In this document: piece after piece, positions 24,541 through 31,693 of the stretch
How positions within the stretch are numbered: position 1 is the stretch's first letter
Layout: every line of letters starts with the position of its first letter
Assembly (NCBI GenBank): GCA_020049415.1
Contig: JAIFKV010000063.1
Span: 1-38,254, forward strand
Reading direction: 5' to 3'
Source of the DNA: Betaproteobacteria bacterium
GTDB lineage: Bacteria > Pseudomonadota > Gammaproteobacteria > Burkholderiales > Thiobacillaceae
DNA length: 38,254 nucleotides
Made by a program: the position numbers and the translations under genes
Notes under the pieces: generated by a model
Database searches by the model: none
What the model was told of the DNA's origin: nothing
Seen by the model: only the letters and a program-made list of their open reading frames with translations

Positions 24541-25926
24541 TCAGTCGTCGGCTTGCAGCAGCTTGAGTTTGCGGTACAGCGTACGCTCGGTAATGCCGAG
24601 TTCTTCCGCGGCTAGCCGGCGATTACCGTGATGCTTGTCGAGCGCCTGTTTGATTGAGTCCAATGGCGCGCGTCCGGAGACAGCCTGACTCGGCTCGACA
24701 GCCTGATGTTGATGTTCGGCGTAGTTGAAAAACTCATTGGCGGGATGCACCGGATGTACCGGGGCAGCCAGTTCGCCATGCACAACATATTCGGGCAGAT
24801 GCGCGCTGTCGAGGCGTTCACCTTTGGCCAGGGCGATGGCGCGATCAAGAATGTTGCGCAACTCACGCATATTGCCGGGATAGTTGTAATTCAGCAGCGC
24901 AGTGCGTGCGCTTTCGCTGATGCCGGTCTTGTGCCTGGAGCGGCCGAGAAAATAATTGATCAGTTCCGGCAGATCGTCTCTGCGATGCCGCAACGGCGGC
25001 AATTCCACCTGCATGCAGTTGATACGGTAGAACAAGTCGGCACGAAACTGGCCCTGACCGACCATCTGCTTGAGATCTCGATTGGTGGCGCAAACCAGGC
25101 GGACATCGGCTTGCCGGGTGCGGGTTTCGCCCAGGCGACGGAAGCTGCCCGTCTCCAGCGCGCGGAGCAACTTGGCCTGGATGGTCAGCGACAACTCGCC
25201 GATTTCATCCAGGAACAAAGTGCCGCCATCCGCCAGTTCAAACAGACCCATTTTGTTTTCCACTGCGCCGGTAAAAGCGCCACGCAAATGGCCGAACAAT
25301 TCACTGGTGAAACTCTCTTCGGTAAATTGGGTGCAATCGATGGCAACGAATTCCTTGCTGAATCGACGCGATTTGCGATGAATCAGTTGCGCCGCCATTT
25401 CCTTGCCGCTGCCGGTTTCACCCAGAATCAGCACCGGAGCTTCGGTTCCCGCCACGCTGACCAAATTATCCAGCACCCGCATGAAGGAGGGACAGCAGCC
25501 GCTGATCATCTTGTCGGCGTCGAAACACAGATCGTTGCCATGGCTGATGGAGGCAATACTTTCACCAATCAAGACGACCTCGCCCCGATCATTCAGAATC
25601 GGACTGGCGTTGACGGCAACATAATCGGCTTGATGATGCTGGTCGAAGTGGCGATGAATCACCTGATACGGCAAGCCGCTTTCGAATACCCGTTGCAGCG
25701 GACATTCCTCGCCATTGATTTCACATGTGGTGTCGGTTTTATGGGACACCTGATGGCACTTGAGGCCAACCACGGCGGCTTTGTCGAGGCCGGAATAGGT
25801 TTCGGAATAACGCTGATTGGCCACCACGACGCGAAACTCCCGATCTACCAGAGCAAACGGTTCAGGATGCGCATCGACCAGGCTTTGCAGGAAAGCCTGG
25901 TCTGGAGGTGATGAGTATTGCGCCAT
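24541..25926 (-). CDS. Sigma-54-dependent activator with Cys-containing PAS domain (PAS-AAA+-Fis)
   Basis: The gene encodes 461 residues. A PAS domain (~10-125) has Cys57, Cys68 and Cys75 in a C-x10-C-x6-C pattern ([25 protein letters not shown]) typical of PAS sensors in sulfur and redox systems. The AAA+ domain has Walker A GETGSGKE (169-176), the sigma-54 contact loop GAFTGA (216-221) and Walker [10 protein letters not shown] Fis-type HTH closes the protein ([20 protein letters not shown]). There is no receiver domain, so the PAS is the likely sensor. It is encoded between soxYZ and the fcc operon, both with sigma-54 promoters, and is the obvious candidate to activate both. There is no cognate kinase nearby. 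Confidence 0.93.
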   Translation of the reverse strand: MAQYSSPPDQAFLQSLVDAHPEPFALVDREFRVVVANQRYSETYSGLDKAAVVGLKCHQVSHKTDTTCEINGEECPLQRVFESGLPYQVIHRHFDQHHQADYVAVNASPILNDRGEVVLIGESIASISHGNDLCFDADKMISGCCPSFMRVLDNLVSVAGTEAPVLILGETGSGKEMAAQLIHRKSRRFSKEFVAIDCTQFTEESFTSELFGHLRGAFTGAVENKMGLFELADGGTLFLDEIGELSLTIQAKLLRALETGSFRRLGETRTRQADVRLVCATNRDLKQMVGQGQFRADLFYRINCMQVELPPLRHRRDDLPELINYFLGRSRHKTGISESARTALLNYNYPGNMRELRNILDRAIALAKGERLDSAHLPEYVVHGELAAPVHPVHPANEFFNYAEHQHQAVEPSQAVSGRAPLDSIKQALDKHHGNRRLAAEELGITERTLYRKLKLLQADD

Positions 25927-25957
25927 GTATTATTCGATAAATCTCAGCAAAATCTGG

Positions 25958-26072
25958 CTAGGATCCTGTCGGACTTTGGTCGTCGATTTCCCGCTTTTAC
26001 ACCCCGGGACTTTCCCGCTTATACCCTCCGGGACTTTGCAGCCGACGATTCCAAAGTCCGACAGGCTCCTAG
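25958..26072. repeat. 115-bp inverted-repeat element with internal 24-bp tandem repeat
   Basis: The left arm (25958-25985, CTAGGATCCTGTCGGACTTT) and the right arm (26043-26072, ending CCGACAGGCTCCTAG) are near-perfect inverted repeats. Between them two 24-bp units stand head to tail (25987-26010 and 26011-26034), each beginning TTTCCCGCTT and ending GGGAC. No coding capacity. It is a MITE- or REP-like element of undetermined family. Confidence 0.65.
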
Positions 26073-26085
26073 CAGTTTGAAACAA

Positions 26086-26117
26086 AATGTCATCCCGGCG
26101 TATGCCGGGATGACATT
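26086..26117 (-). terminator. Perfect 14-bp stem hairpin, probable soxYZ terminator
   Basis: AATGTCATCCCGGC (26086-26099) and GCCGGGATGACATT (26104-26117) are perfect arms with a 4-nt loop. Read on the minus strand it is followed by TTGTTT, so it may stop transcription about 90 bp after soxZ. It may equally be one of the CCCGGC-type intergenic palindromes common in such genomes. Confidence 0.55.
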
Positions 26118-26153
26118 ACCCAATCATTGCGGCGGCCAGTCACTGTTTCGTGT

Positions 26154-26185
26154 CCATTCGCCCTGAACTTGTCGAAGGACAATGG
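26154..26185. repeat. Widespread proteobacterial repeat (CCTTCGACAAGTTCAGGGCG type)
   Basis: The minus strand of this stretch reads CCTTCGACAAGTTCAGGGCG, a variant of a short repeat found in very many proteobacterial genomes. Outer arms CCATT (26154-26158) and AATGG (26181-26185) pair. It lies 25 bp after the soxZ stop. Confidence 0.55.
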
Positions 26186-26209
26186 CTGAGGGCCATCGCA
26201 ATAATCCAA

Positions 26210-26524
26210 TTAGCCGATAGCGGCTTCGGCGGAATTTTTATCGCCGGTATTGTCCACCCAGTTGACAACAACCTTGTCGCCCTTTTTGGCGCCCTTGACC
26301 TTGAACGCCAGGTAGGGGTTCTTGGAAATACCGCCACCCCACTGTGCATCCAGCACTTGCGTGCCATTCAGCGTCGCGGTGACGTTGGTGATGTGGTGCG
26401 CGGGCACCACAGCGCCGGTCTTGGCGTCTTTGCGCAGACCAGTTTCCATCGGGTGGTTCATCAGGCACTTCACTTCGGCGGTGTCGCCGGACATAGAGGC
26501 GCGGATCTTCATCGGTTCTGCCAT
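26210..26524 (-). CDS. soxZ: Sulfur carrier complex subunit SoxZ
   Basis: The gene encodes 104 residues, with AAGGAG 7 bp before the ATG at 26524. It has the SoxZ fold: PMKIRASMSGDTAEVKCLMN, HPMETGLRKDA, PAHHITNVTATLNGTQVL and NPYLAFKVKGAKKGD. There is no signal peptide, as is usual; SoxZ is exported as a complex with the Tat signal of SoxY. The complex carries sulfur intermediates in the periplasm. No soxX, soxA, soxB or soxCD are seen in this window, so the complex here works with FccAB or with sox genes elsewhere. Confidence 0.95.
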   Translation of the reverse strand: MAEPMKIRASMSGDTAEVKCLMNHPMETGLRKDAKTGAVVPAHHITNVTATLNGTQVLDAQWGGGISKNPYLAFKVKGAKKGDKVVVNWVDNTGDKNSAEAAIG

Positions 26525-26592
26525 TTTCTTGCTCCTTGGTTCTTAACGGGATTGCTTGAGTCAGTGGTTAAGTTTCAGAAAACTTCTACCGA

Positions 26593-27060
26593 TTAACCGC
26601 CGCAACCGCCAATGGTGACTTTCACTTCTTTCGCCGCGGTGTAAATCTTGCCGCCAGCTTTGACCACAGCACGTACGTTCGATGTGCTGCCCATCTTGAT
26701 GCGGGTGGAGACGTAGCCCTGAGCGCCATTCGACAGGTTGAACTGGGCGATCATCGGCAAGGTGTTTTTTTCACCGATCAAGGTGATCGATTCGGTGCCA
26801 GCAATGTTGGAGGTAATTTCGACCGGCACTACCGCACCGTTTTCCGCGATGTCAGGCGCTTTCACGCTGATATCACCTGCCGCTGCGCCTGCACCGCCAA
26901 CCGCGCCCATCACCCCGCCCAGATCTTTGTTCTCGAACAGGCCCTTGTTCCAGTCAGCTGCAAAGACTGCACCCGGCTTCAGCAGGCCGGCGGCCATCGC
27001 CACGCTCACCGCGCCGGCGGCGCCAGCACCCTTCAATACGTTTCTGCGCAAAATGTTCAT
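26593..27060 (-). CDS. soxY: Sulfur carrier complex subunit SoxY
   Basis: The gene encodes 155 residues and starts with a Tat-type signal (RRNVLKGAGAAGAVSVAMAA). The protein ends in GGCGG, the invariant carboxy-terminal motif whose cysteine carries the covalently bound sulfur intermediate. The body is the SoxY immunoglobulin-like domain (PVEITSNIAGTESITLIGEK, YVSTRIKMGSTSNVRAVVK). GGAGT lies before the ATG. It is followed after 68 bp by soxZ and preceded by a sigma-54 promoter with paired palindromes. Confidence 0.96.
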   Translation of the reverse strand: MNILRRNVLKGAGAAGAVSVAMAAGLLKPGAVFAADWNKGLFENKDLGGVMGAVGGAGAAAGDISVKAPDIAENGAVVPVEITSNIAGTESITLIGEKNTLPMIAQFNLSNGAQGYVSTRIKMGSTSNVRAVVKAGGKIYTAAKEVKVTIGGCGG

Positions 27061-27171
27061 TCCTGACTCCAGTAAGTTGAATACTTGCTTCTAGCAGCCG
27101 CTTCGAGCCTCATTGCCATGCCCAGCAAAGTATTTTGTCCAGCACAAGGCGTTAGCGCGGCAAAGTTGTAA

Positions 27172-27190
27172 CAGCAAGATCGAGGCCAAC
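27172..27190 (-). promoter_or_regulatory. Sigma-54 (-24/-12) promoter of soxYZ
   Basis: The minus strand reads TTGGCCTCGATCTTGCTG. GG (plus-strand CC 27186-27187) and GC (27174-27175) are 10 bp apart and TTGG/TTGCT match the consensus, though the -24 box has CC in place of CA. The predicted start site is near 27162, giving a leader of about 100 nt. Confidence 0.7.
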
Positions 27191-27276
27191 TGAGTTGAAT
27201 ACAACAACTTATTGATTCCATTAAAAACTTAACCCTTTGTCAGTTTGTAACTGACGCCTAATAGTCTTCGACTCAT

Positions 27277-27305
27277 TTTTTGTCATGACCATGTCATGAC
27301 AAAAA
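27277..27305. promoter_or_regulatory. Paired TGTCATGAC enhancer palindromes upstream of soxYZ
   Basis: TTTTTGTCATGAC (27277-27289) and GTCATGACAAAAA (27293-27305) form a perfect 13-bp inverted repeat with a 3-bp spacer. It consists of two TGTCATGAC(A/C) sites placed 11 bp apart, one helical turn. It lies about 90-130 bp upstream of the soxYZ -24/-12 promoter, like the matching sites near the fcc promoter. Confidence 0.8.
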
Positions 27306-27437
27306 GCTGTTGCATGAATGAAGCATGAAGTTGCCAGTCACGGTTGGCGCTACAGATTGGGCGCTTCAGTTTGAGTAACGCCCAATCGTGTTGCCTATCC
27401 CCAGTCCAACGACCCCAGATGGGTTGCAGAGCGGCAA

Positions 27438-27468
27438 GTGACTATCCATGAATAACCTGGACAGTCGC
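27438..27468. repeat. Dispersed 30-bp hairpin repeat, copy C
   Basis: On the minus strand GCGACTGTCCAGGTTATTCA then GGATAGTCAC aligns closely with copy A (6762-6791). It lies about 10 bp after the stop of the UbiB-family gene. The rest of 27061-27477 holds the soxYZ control region. Confidence 0.65.
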
Positions 27469-27477
27469 AAAATATTG

Positions 27478-29157
27478 TCAAACCTTGCCCGAACGCCAGA
27501 TCGACAACACGATCCAGACGCTGTTGAAGAACGCGACGATGAAGCCGAGCAAGCCGAAAAAGGGCAAGCCGAAGAGTTCAGGACCGCCCTCTACCGTCAT
27601 GATGATGCTGGAGCCGACCACCAATGAAGCGGTCAATACGCCCATCGTCAAACGGTTGGCGGCGCTGTTGAGTTGCTGACCAAAATGATCAAGCCGCTTG
27701 AGGTCAAGATCGATGCGAAAGCGTCCGCCGCGGGCGCGTCTGAACAAGCGCGCTACATCGCGCGGCAGCCCGAAGACGATCTCGGCAAGTTCGCTGGCGC
27801 CGCGTTTAGCCCGTTTCGCCAGCGCCTGGGGCGAATAGCGCGCTTCAATCACACTGCTCACAAATGGCGTCAGGTGATCGACCATGTGGAATTCCGGGTC
27901 AAGCTGATTGCCCAGCCCTTCCAACGTGATCAGCGCCTTGAACAATAAAGTGAGGTCCGGTGGCAAGGCTAATTGGTTATCGCGCATCAACGCGGTGACA
28001 TCGCTCAACAGCGCGCCCAGATGTATGTCTTTCAAGCTGAGATTGTCGTAACCGAAGATCAATTCGGAAATGTCATAGGCCAAACGCTCTTCGTCGATCT
28101 CGACATCGCCCGCCCAGATCGTAAGAACGTTGAGCATGCCGGTTTCGTTCTTGTTGATCAGCGCTTGCAGAAAATCGATCAACTGCTCGCGACGGCCATC
28201 GGTGACACGGCCAACCATGCCGAAATCAAGCAAGCCAACTCGGTTTCCCGGCATGTAAACAACATTGCCGGGATGCGGATCAGCATGAAAATAGCCATCC
28301 AGCAGAATCATTTTGAGCACCGCGTCGGCGCCCCGCGCGGCTAGCAATTTGAGGTCATAACCTTCCGCCTCGGCACGCGCGATTTGCGATCCGGGAATAC
28401 CAACCAACTCTTCTTGCACGTTGACGATTTCTGAACAGTATTCCCAATACACCTTGGGGATATGTACGGTATCGTCGTGGGCAAAATGGTGTGCAAAGGC
28501 TTCCAGATTGCGCGCTTCCTTGGCTAGATCGAGTTCGCGCAGCAATGAGCGTTGCAACTGGCCAACAATCTGAACGATGCGGTAACGCCGCATATCCGGC
28601 ATTTCCATTTCCAACAGACGCGCCAGATGCGTCAGGATGCGCAAATCGGCGTCGATCTTGGCGTGTATATCCGGCCGTCTGATCTTCACCACCACGGCAA
28701 CGCCATCGCGCAACCGCGCTCGATGTACCTGCGCAATCGAGGCGGCGGCAAACGGCTCGTGTTCGAATTCGGCGAAGACGTTATCAATGGAATCGCCCCA
28801 GCGCTCTTCCAGTTCGGGGCGCAGTAATTCAAACGACACCGGCGGTACGTTACTGTGTAATTTCTCGAATTCAGCTATCCAGCTTGGCGGAAAAACATCA
28901 ACCCGAGTGGCCAGAATTTGCCCCAACTTGACAAAACTGGGCCCCAGTTCGGTCAATGCCAAACGTATGCGCACCGGCAGGTCGAGTTGGGTGATTTCGC
29001 CGGAGGTTTTCCAGTGCAACAAGCGACCGGCGCGCTCGAGCAGATGCGAAACGCCGAGTATGCGCACCACATCGCCCCAACCGTAGCGTATCAATACAGA
29101 AGCAATATCGTGCAGGCGCGGCAAATCTCGCACCATTGAAAGGGTTTCACGCAGCAT
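27478..29157 (-). CDS. UbiB/ABC1/ADCK family atypical kinase
   Basis: The gene encodes 559 residues. It has the family's distinctive motifs: KLGQILATR (KxGQ), the alanine-rich loop AAASIAQVHRA, the lysine in VVVKIRRP, HADPHPGN and LLDFGMVG. Two C-terminal membrane helices (LTASLVVGSSIIMTV and LLGFIVAFFNSVWIVL) anchor it. The members support ubiquinone biosynthesis or quinone/lipid transport, using ATPase activity. It is not in a ubiquinone gene cluster (ubiE, ubiJ absent here), so it may be a second UbiB-like protein. It ends before the hairpin repeat copy C and stands alone. Confidence 0.92.
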   Translation of the reverse strand: MLRETLSMVRDLPRLHDIASVLIRYGWGDVVRILGVSHLLERAGRLLHWKTSGEITQLDLPVRIRLALTELGPSFVKLGQILATRVDVFPPSWIAEFEKLHSNVPPVSFELLRPELEERWGDSIDNVFAEFEHEPFAAASIAQVHRARLRDGVAVVVKIRRPDIHAKIDADLRILTHLARLLEMEMPDMRRYRIVQIVGQLQRSLLRELDLAKEARNLEAFAHHFAHDDTVHIPKVYWEYCSEIVNVQEELVGIPGSQIARAEAEGYDLKLLAARGADAVLKMILLDGYFHADPHPGNVVYMPGNRVGLLDFGMVGRVTDGRREQLIDFLQALINKNETGMLNVLTIWAGDVEIDEERLAYDISELIFGYDNLSLKDIHLGALLSDVTALMRDNQLALPPDLTLLFKALITLEGLGNQLDPEFHMVDHLTPFVSSVIEARYSPQALAKRAKRGASELAEIVFGLPRDVARLFRRARGGRFRIDLDLKRLDHFGQQLNSAANRLTMGVLTASLVVGSSIIMTVEGGPELFGLPFFGLLGFIVAFFNSVWIVLSIWRSGKV

Positions 29158-29377
29158 GCCGGACTCTCATCCTTTCAGATCGTATTGGCCAGGCCAGGCG
29201 CACCTGCGCACGGCCCTCACATCTAAATATATTCAATAAAATCAAGGTGCATAGATTAAATTATTGATGTTTATTGTCATCTATCGCGACAGATCAGATT
29301 ACGCCAACTATCGACTAAAACGTTTCTTGGTGGCCTAATCGAACAATTAATGTAAAAGTTTTCGACAGATATTACCC

Positions 29378-29866
29378 ATGCGATCTCTGCCGTTCATGCT
29401 TTCTTTGCTCGCCGTCCTGACTATAACAAGTCCGGTTGACGCCGATGAAACGCCTCCCCAGTCGCTTGCAGAAAGCGTCAAAGAAAAAGCGCAGCCCTTG
29501 CTGAAAGCATTGAGTCTGCTTGGCACCCCATACAAATTTGGCGGCAACAACCCGGAGAAGGGGCTTGATTGCAGTGGATTCGTCAAGCATGTCTACAAAG
29601 AAACCGCTGATATCAGCCTGCCCCGTAGCGCGGCGGAAATGAGCGAACAAGGCGAACAAGTCGCCAAGTCAGACCTGAAGCCAGGCGATCTGGTTTTCTT
29701 CAATACACGTAAAAAACCGAACTCTCACGTCGGCATTTATGCGGGCGACGGTACTTTTGTGCATGCCAGCAGCAGCCGTACAAAAGAAGTGACTGTTTCA
29801 AATATCGGCGAGAAATATTGGGCAAGCCGTTTCAATGGTGCACGCCGTGTCTTGCCAACGAAGTAA
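29378..29866 (+). CDS. NlpC/P60 family peptidoglycan hydrolase, exported
   Basis: The gene encodes 162 residues with a Sec signal peptide (MRSLPFMLSLLAVLTITS...DADE). The catalytic Cys is in KGLDCSGFVKHVYKE, the His in SHVGIYAGDG, and HASSS closes the catalytic domain; LGTPYKFGG is the usual entry. These enzymes cleave cell-wall peptides at D-Glu-meso-DAP-type bonds. There is no LysM or SH3 domain, so it is a minimal single-domain type. The following gene overlaps it by 32 bp in another frame, so the two are coupled. Confidence 0.9.
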   Translation: MRSLPFMLSLLAVLTITSPVDADETPPQSLAESVKEKAQPLLKALSLLGTPYKFGGNNPEKGLDCSGFVKHVYKETADISLPRSAAEMSEQGEQVAKSDLKPGDLVFFNTRKKPNSHVGIYAGDGTFVHASSSRTKEVTVSNIGEKYWASRFNGARRVLPTK

Positions 29867-30503
29867 GGCGATTTTCCTTGCCCTGTTTCTACCCAGCCTG
29901 GCCTGCGCCGCGCTGACGGAAGAAGAGATGTTTTTCAAGGGCGTGTCAGACGTCAACATGGGTGGGTTGACGTTCTTGACCGAAGCCCCAAAAACCCCGG
30001 TGCATCACCATCAAAACCAGATCACGTTGAGTGCCGCCAGTCTGATCGATGGCTGGGCGAAACTTGAACAGTGCCATCGCCATCTTGATGCGGTGCCGGA
30101 CATGCAGATCGTTTATGGTCGCGATCGCATCCGTAATCTTGCCATCCAGCGGAGCGAGAACATCGGTCGCACTTGGGTGCACGAAAATACCGTACAGATG
30201 CAGAACGTGACGCACGATGCATTGATCTGCATTTCCGCCGAAACACGCGCGCTGGAAATCAATGGCAACAACCGCTTCAGCCTGACCAATGGTCCGTATA
30301 TGCGCCGTTTTCTGGATGGCTATTACCCCATGCAAGTCAGCATGCAGGTTCACATGCAAGCGCCCGGGCTACGTTTTTTTGCCATCGACCCCGCGCCCCA
30401 AACCGGGTTCACTGTTGTGCATAGCGCCGATGAAGTGGCCTACGAGGCGTTCTTTGAAGGCGAGTTGCGCACCAGAATCGAGTTTTCAGTCGCCCCTGAA
30501 TAA
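29835..30503 (+). CDS. Exported hypothetical protein overlapping the NlpC/P60 gene
   Basis: The gene encodes 222 residues from the ATG at 29835, with a GTG alternative at 29838. A signal peptide (AIFLALFLPSLACAALTEEE) follows a short basic segment. The mature part has histidines in VHHHQNQITLS and three cysteines. The middle repeats the pattern WVHENTVQMQNVTHDALICI, which looks beta-sheet-rich. I do not recognise the family. It overlaps the NlpC/P60 gene by 32 bp, which suggests translational coupling and a shared envelope role. Confidence 0.75.
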   Translation: MVHAVSCQRSKAIFLALFLPSLACAALTEEEMFFKGVSDVNMGGLTFLTEAPKTPVHHHQNQITLSAASLIDGWAKLEQCHRHLDAVPDMQIVYGRDRIRNLAIQRSENIGRTWVHENTVQMQNVTHDALICISAETRALEINGNNRFSLTNGPYMRRFLDGYYPMQVSMQVHMQAPGLRFFAIDPAPQTGFTVVHSADEVAYEAFFEGELRTRIEFSVAPE

Positions 30504-30541
30504 GCTGCGAGTTGGGAATCGCTCTCTTGCAATTCAAACTT

Positions 30542-30560
30542 GATAACCGTTCTCATTCGT
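30542..30560. promoter_or_regulatory. Fur box upstream of the ferric iron transporter
   Basis: GATAACCGTTCTCATTCGT matches the Fur consensus GATAATGATAATCATTATC at both conserved blocks (GATAA and TCATT). On the other strand it reads AATGAGAACGGTTATC, close to typical Fur sites. It is 60-78 bp upstream of the substrate-binding protein start, a position consistent with repression by Fur-iron. Confidence 0.65.
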
Positions 30561-30619
30561 GGAAGAATCTCCAACACGGTCGTAATACAGTCGTTTACCT
30601 TCCCCTTGGAGATTAATTC

Positions 30620-31636
30620 ATGAAGTTCCTGCAATCCGCTTTGCTGGGTGTTCTGTTGGTTGTTTCCGCGCAAGCTCAAACCGCGCTGGCCGATGAAGTT
30701 GTGGTTTATTCGGCCCGCAATGAGCAATTGATCAAACCCTTGTTTGACGCCTACAGCAAAGAAACCGGCGTCAAGGTGAAATTCATCACCGATAAAGAAG
30801 GCCCGCTGATGGCGCGCTTGAAAGCGGAAGGACGCAACACGCCCGCCGATTTGTTCATGACTGTCGATGCCGGCAATCTATGGCAAGCCGCGCAAGAAGA
30901 TTTATTGAAGCCGATCAATTCAAAAGTGCTCATGGCCAATATCCCGGCGCATCTGCGTGATCCGGGAAACGAGTGGTTTGGCCTCTCTGTGCGGGCTCGC
31001 ACCGTGATCTACAACTCGAACAAGGTCAAGCCGAGCGATCTCGGCACATATGAAGATCTGGCCAGTTCTAATTGGAAGGGTCGTCTATGTCTGCGCACCT
31101 CGAAGAAGGTCTACAACCAGTCACTGGTGGGCATGATGATGTACGAACATGGCGAAGATAAGGCCGAACAGGTTGTGCGCGGCTGGGTTGCAAACCTGGC
31201 CACTACGCCGTTCCCCGACGACACAAAAGCCATGGAAGCGGTTGCCGCCGGTTTGTGCGATGCCACCATCGTCAACACCTATTACTACGGCCGACTGATG
31301 GAGAAGAAGCCGAACCTGCCCTTGGCGATCTTCTGGCCTAACCAGAATGTCAAAAACAAATCGGCCGGCGTACATGTCAACATTTCCGGTGCTGGCGTTG
31401 CCCGTCATGCAAAGAATGAAGCTGGCGCAATCAAGTTGCTTGAATGGCTGTCTTCGGAGAAGGCGCAAAACCTGTATGCCGACGTAAACATGGAATATCC
31501 CGCCAATCCCAAGGTCAAGCCGGATGCCGCCGTTGCCGCCTGGGGTCAATTCAAACCCAATCTGATCAACGTCGCACAGGCTGGCGCTTTGCAAGCCAAA
31601 GCGGTGATGTTGATGGATCGGGCCGGTTTCAAGTAA
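30620..31636 (+). CDS. fbpA: Ferric iron ABC transporter substrate-binding protein (FbpA/FutA family)
   Basis: The gene encodes 338 residues with a signal peptide ending TALADEV and TTGGAG before the ATG. It belongs to the IdiA/FutA class: [19 protein letters not shown] at the N-terminus, [15 protein letters not shown] and the tyrosine-rich iron-binding segment [16 protein letters not shown]. It binds Fe(III) in the periplasm and delivers it to the permease. The gene begins the fbpABC unit behind a Fur box. A strong terminator-like hairpin lies between this gene and the permease coding sequence, which may set the excess of the binding protein over the membrane parts. Confidence 0.93.
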   Translation: MKFLQSALLGVLLVVSAQAQTALADEVVVYSARNEQLIKPLFDAYSKETGVKVKFITDKEGPLMARLKAEGRNTPADLFMTVDAGNLWQAAQEDLLKPINSKVLMANIPAHLRDPGNEWFGLSVRARTVIYNSNKVKPSDLGTYEDLASSNWKGRLCLRTSKKVYNQSLVGMMMYEHGEDKAEQVVRGWVANLATTPFPDDTKAMEAVAAGLCDATIVNTYYYGRLMEKKPNLPLAIFWPNQNVKNKSAGVHVNISGAGVARHAKNEAGAIKLLEWLSSEKAQNLYADVNMEYPANPKVKPDAAVAAWGQFKPNLINVAQAGALQAKAVMLMDRAGFK

Positions 31637-31693
31637 ACACCCGGCATCCACGGCTAAAATACAGATTCCACTCTTCTGCAAGAATATCAAAGC

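Noticed and set aside
24706..25911. A 401-codon open frame on the plus strand opposite the sigma-54 activator
   Set aside because: The minus strand carries all AAA+, PAS and Fis motifs; the plus frame is a shadow.
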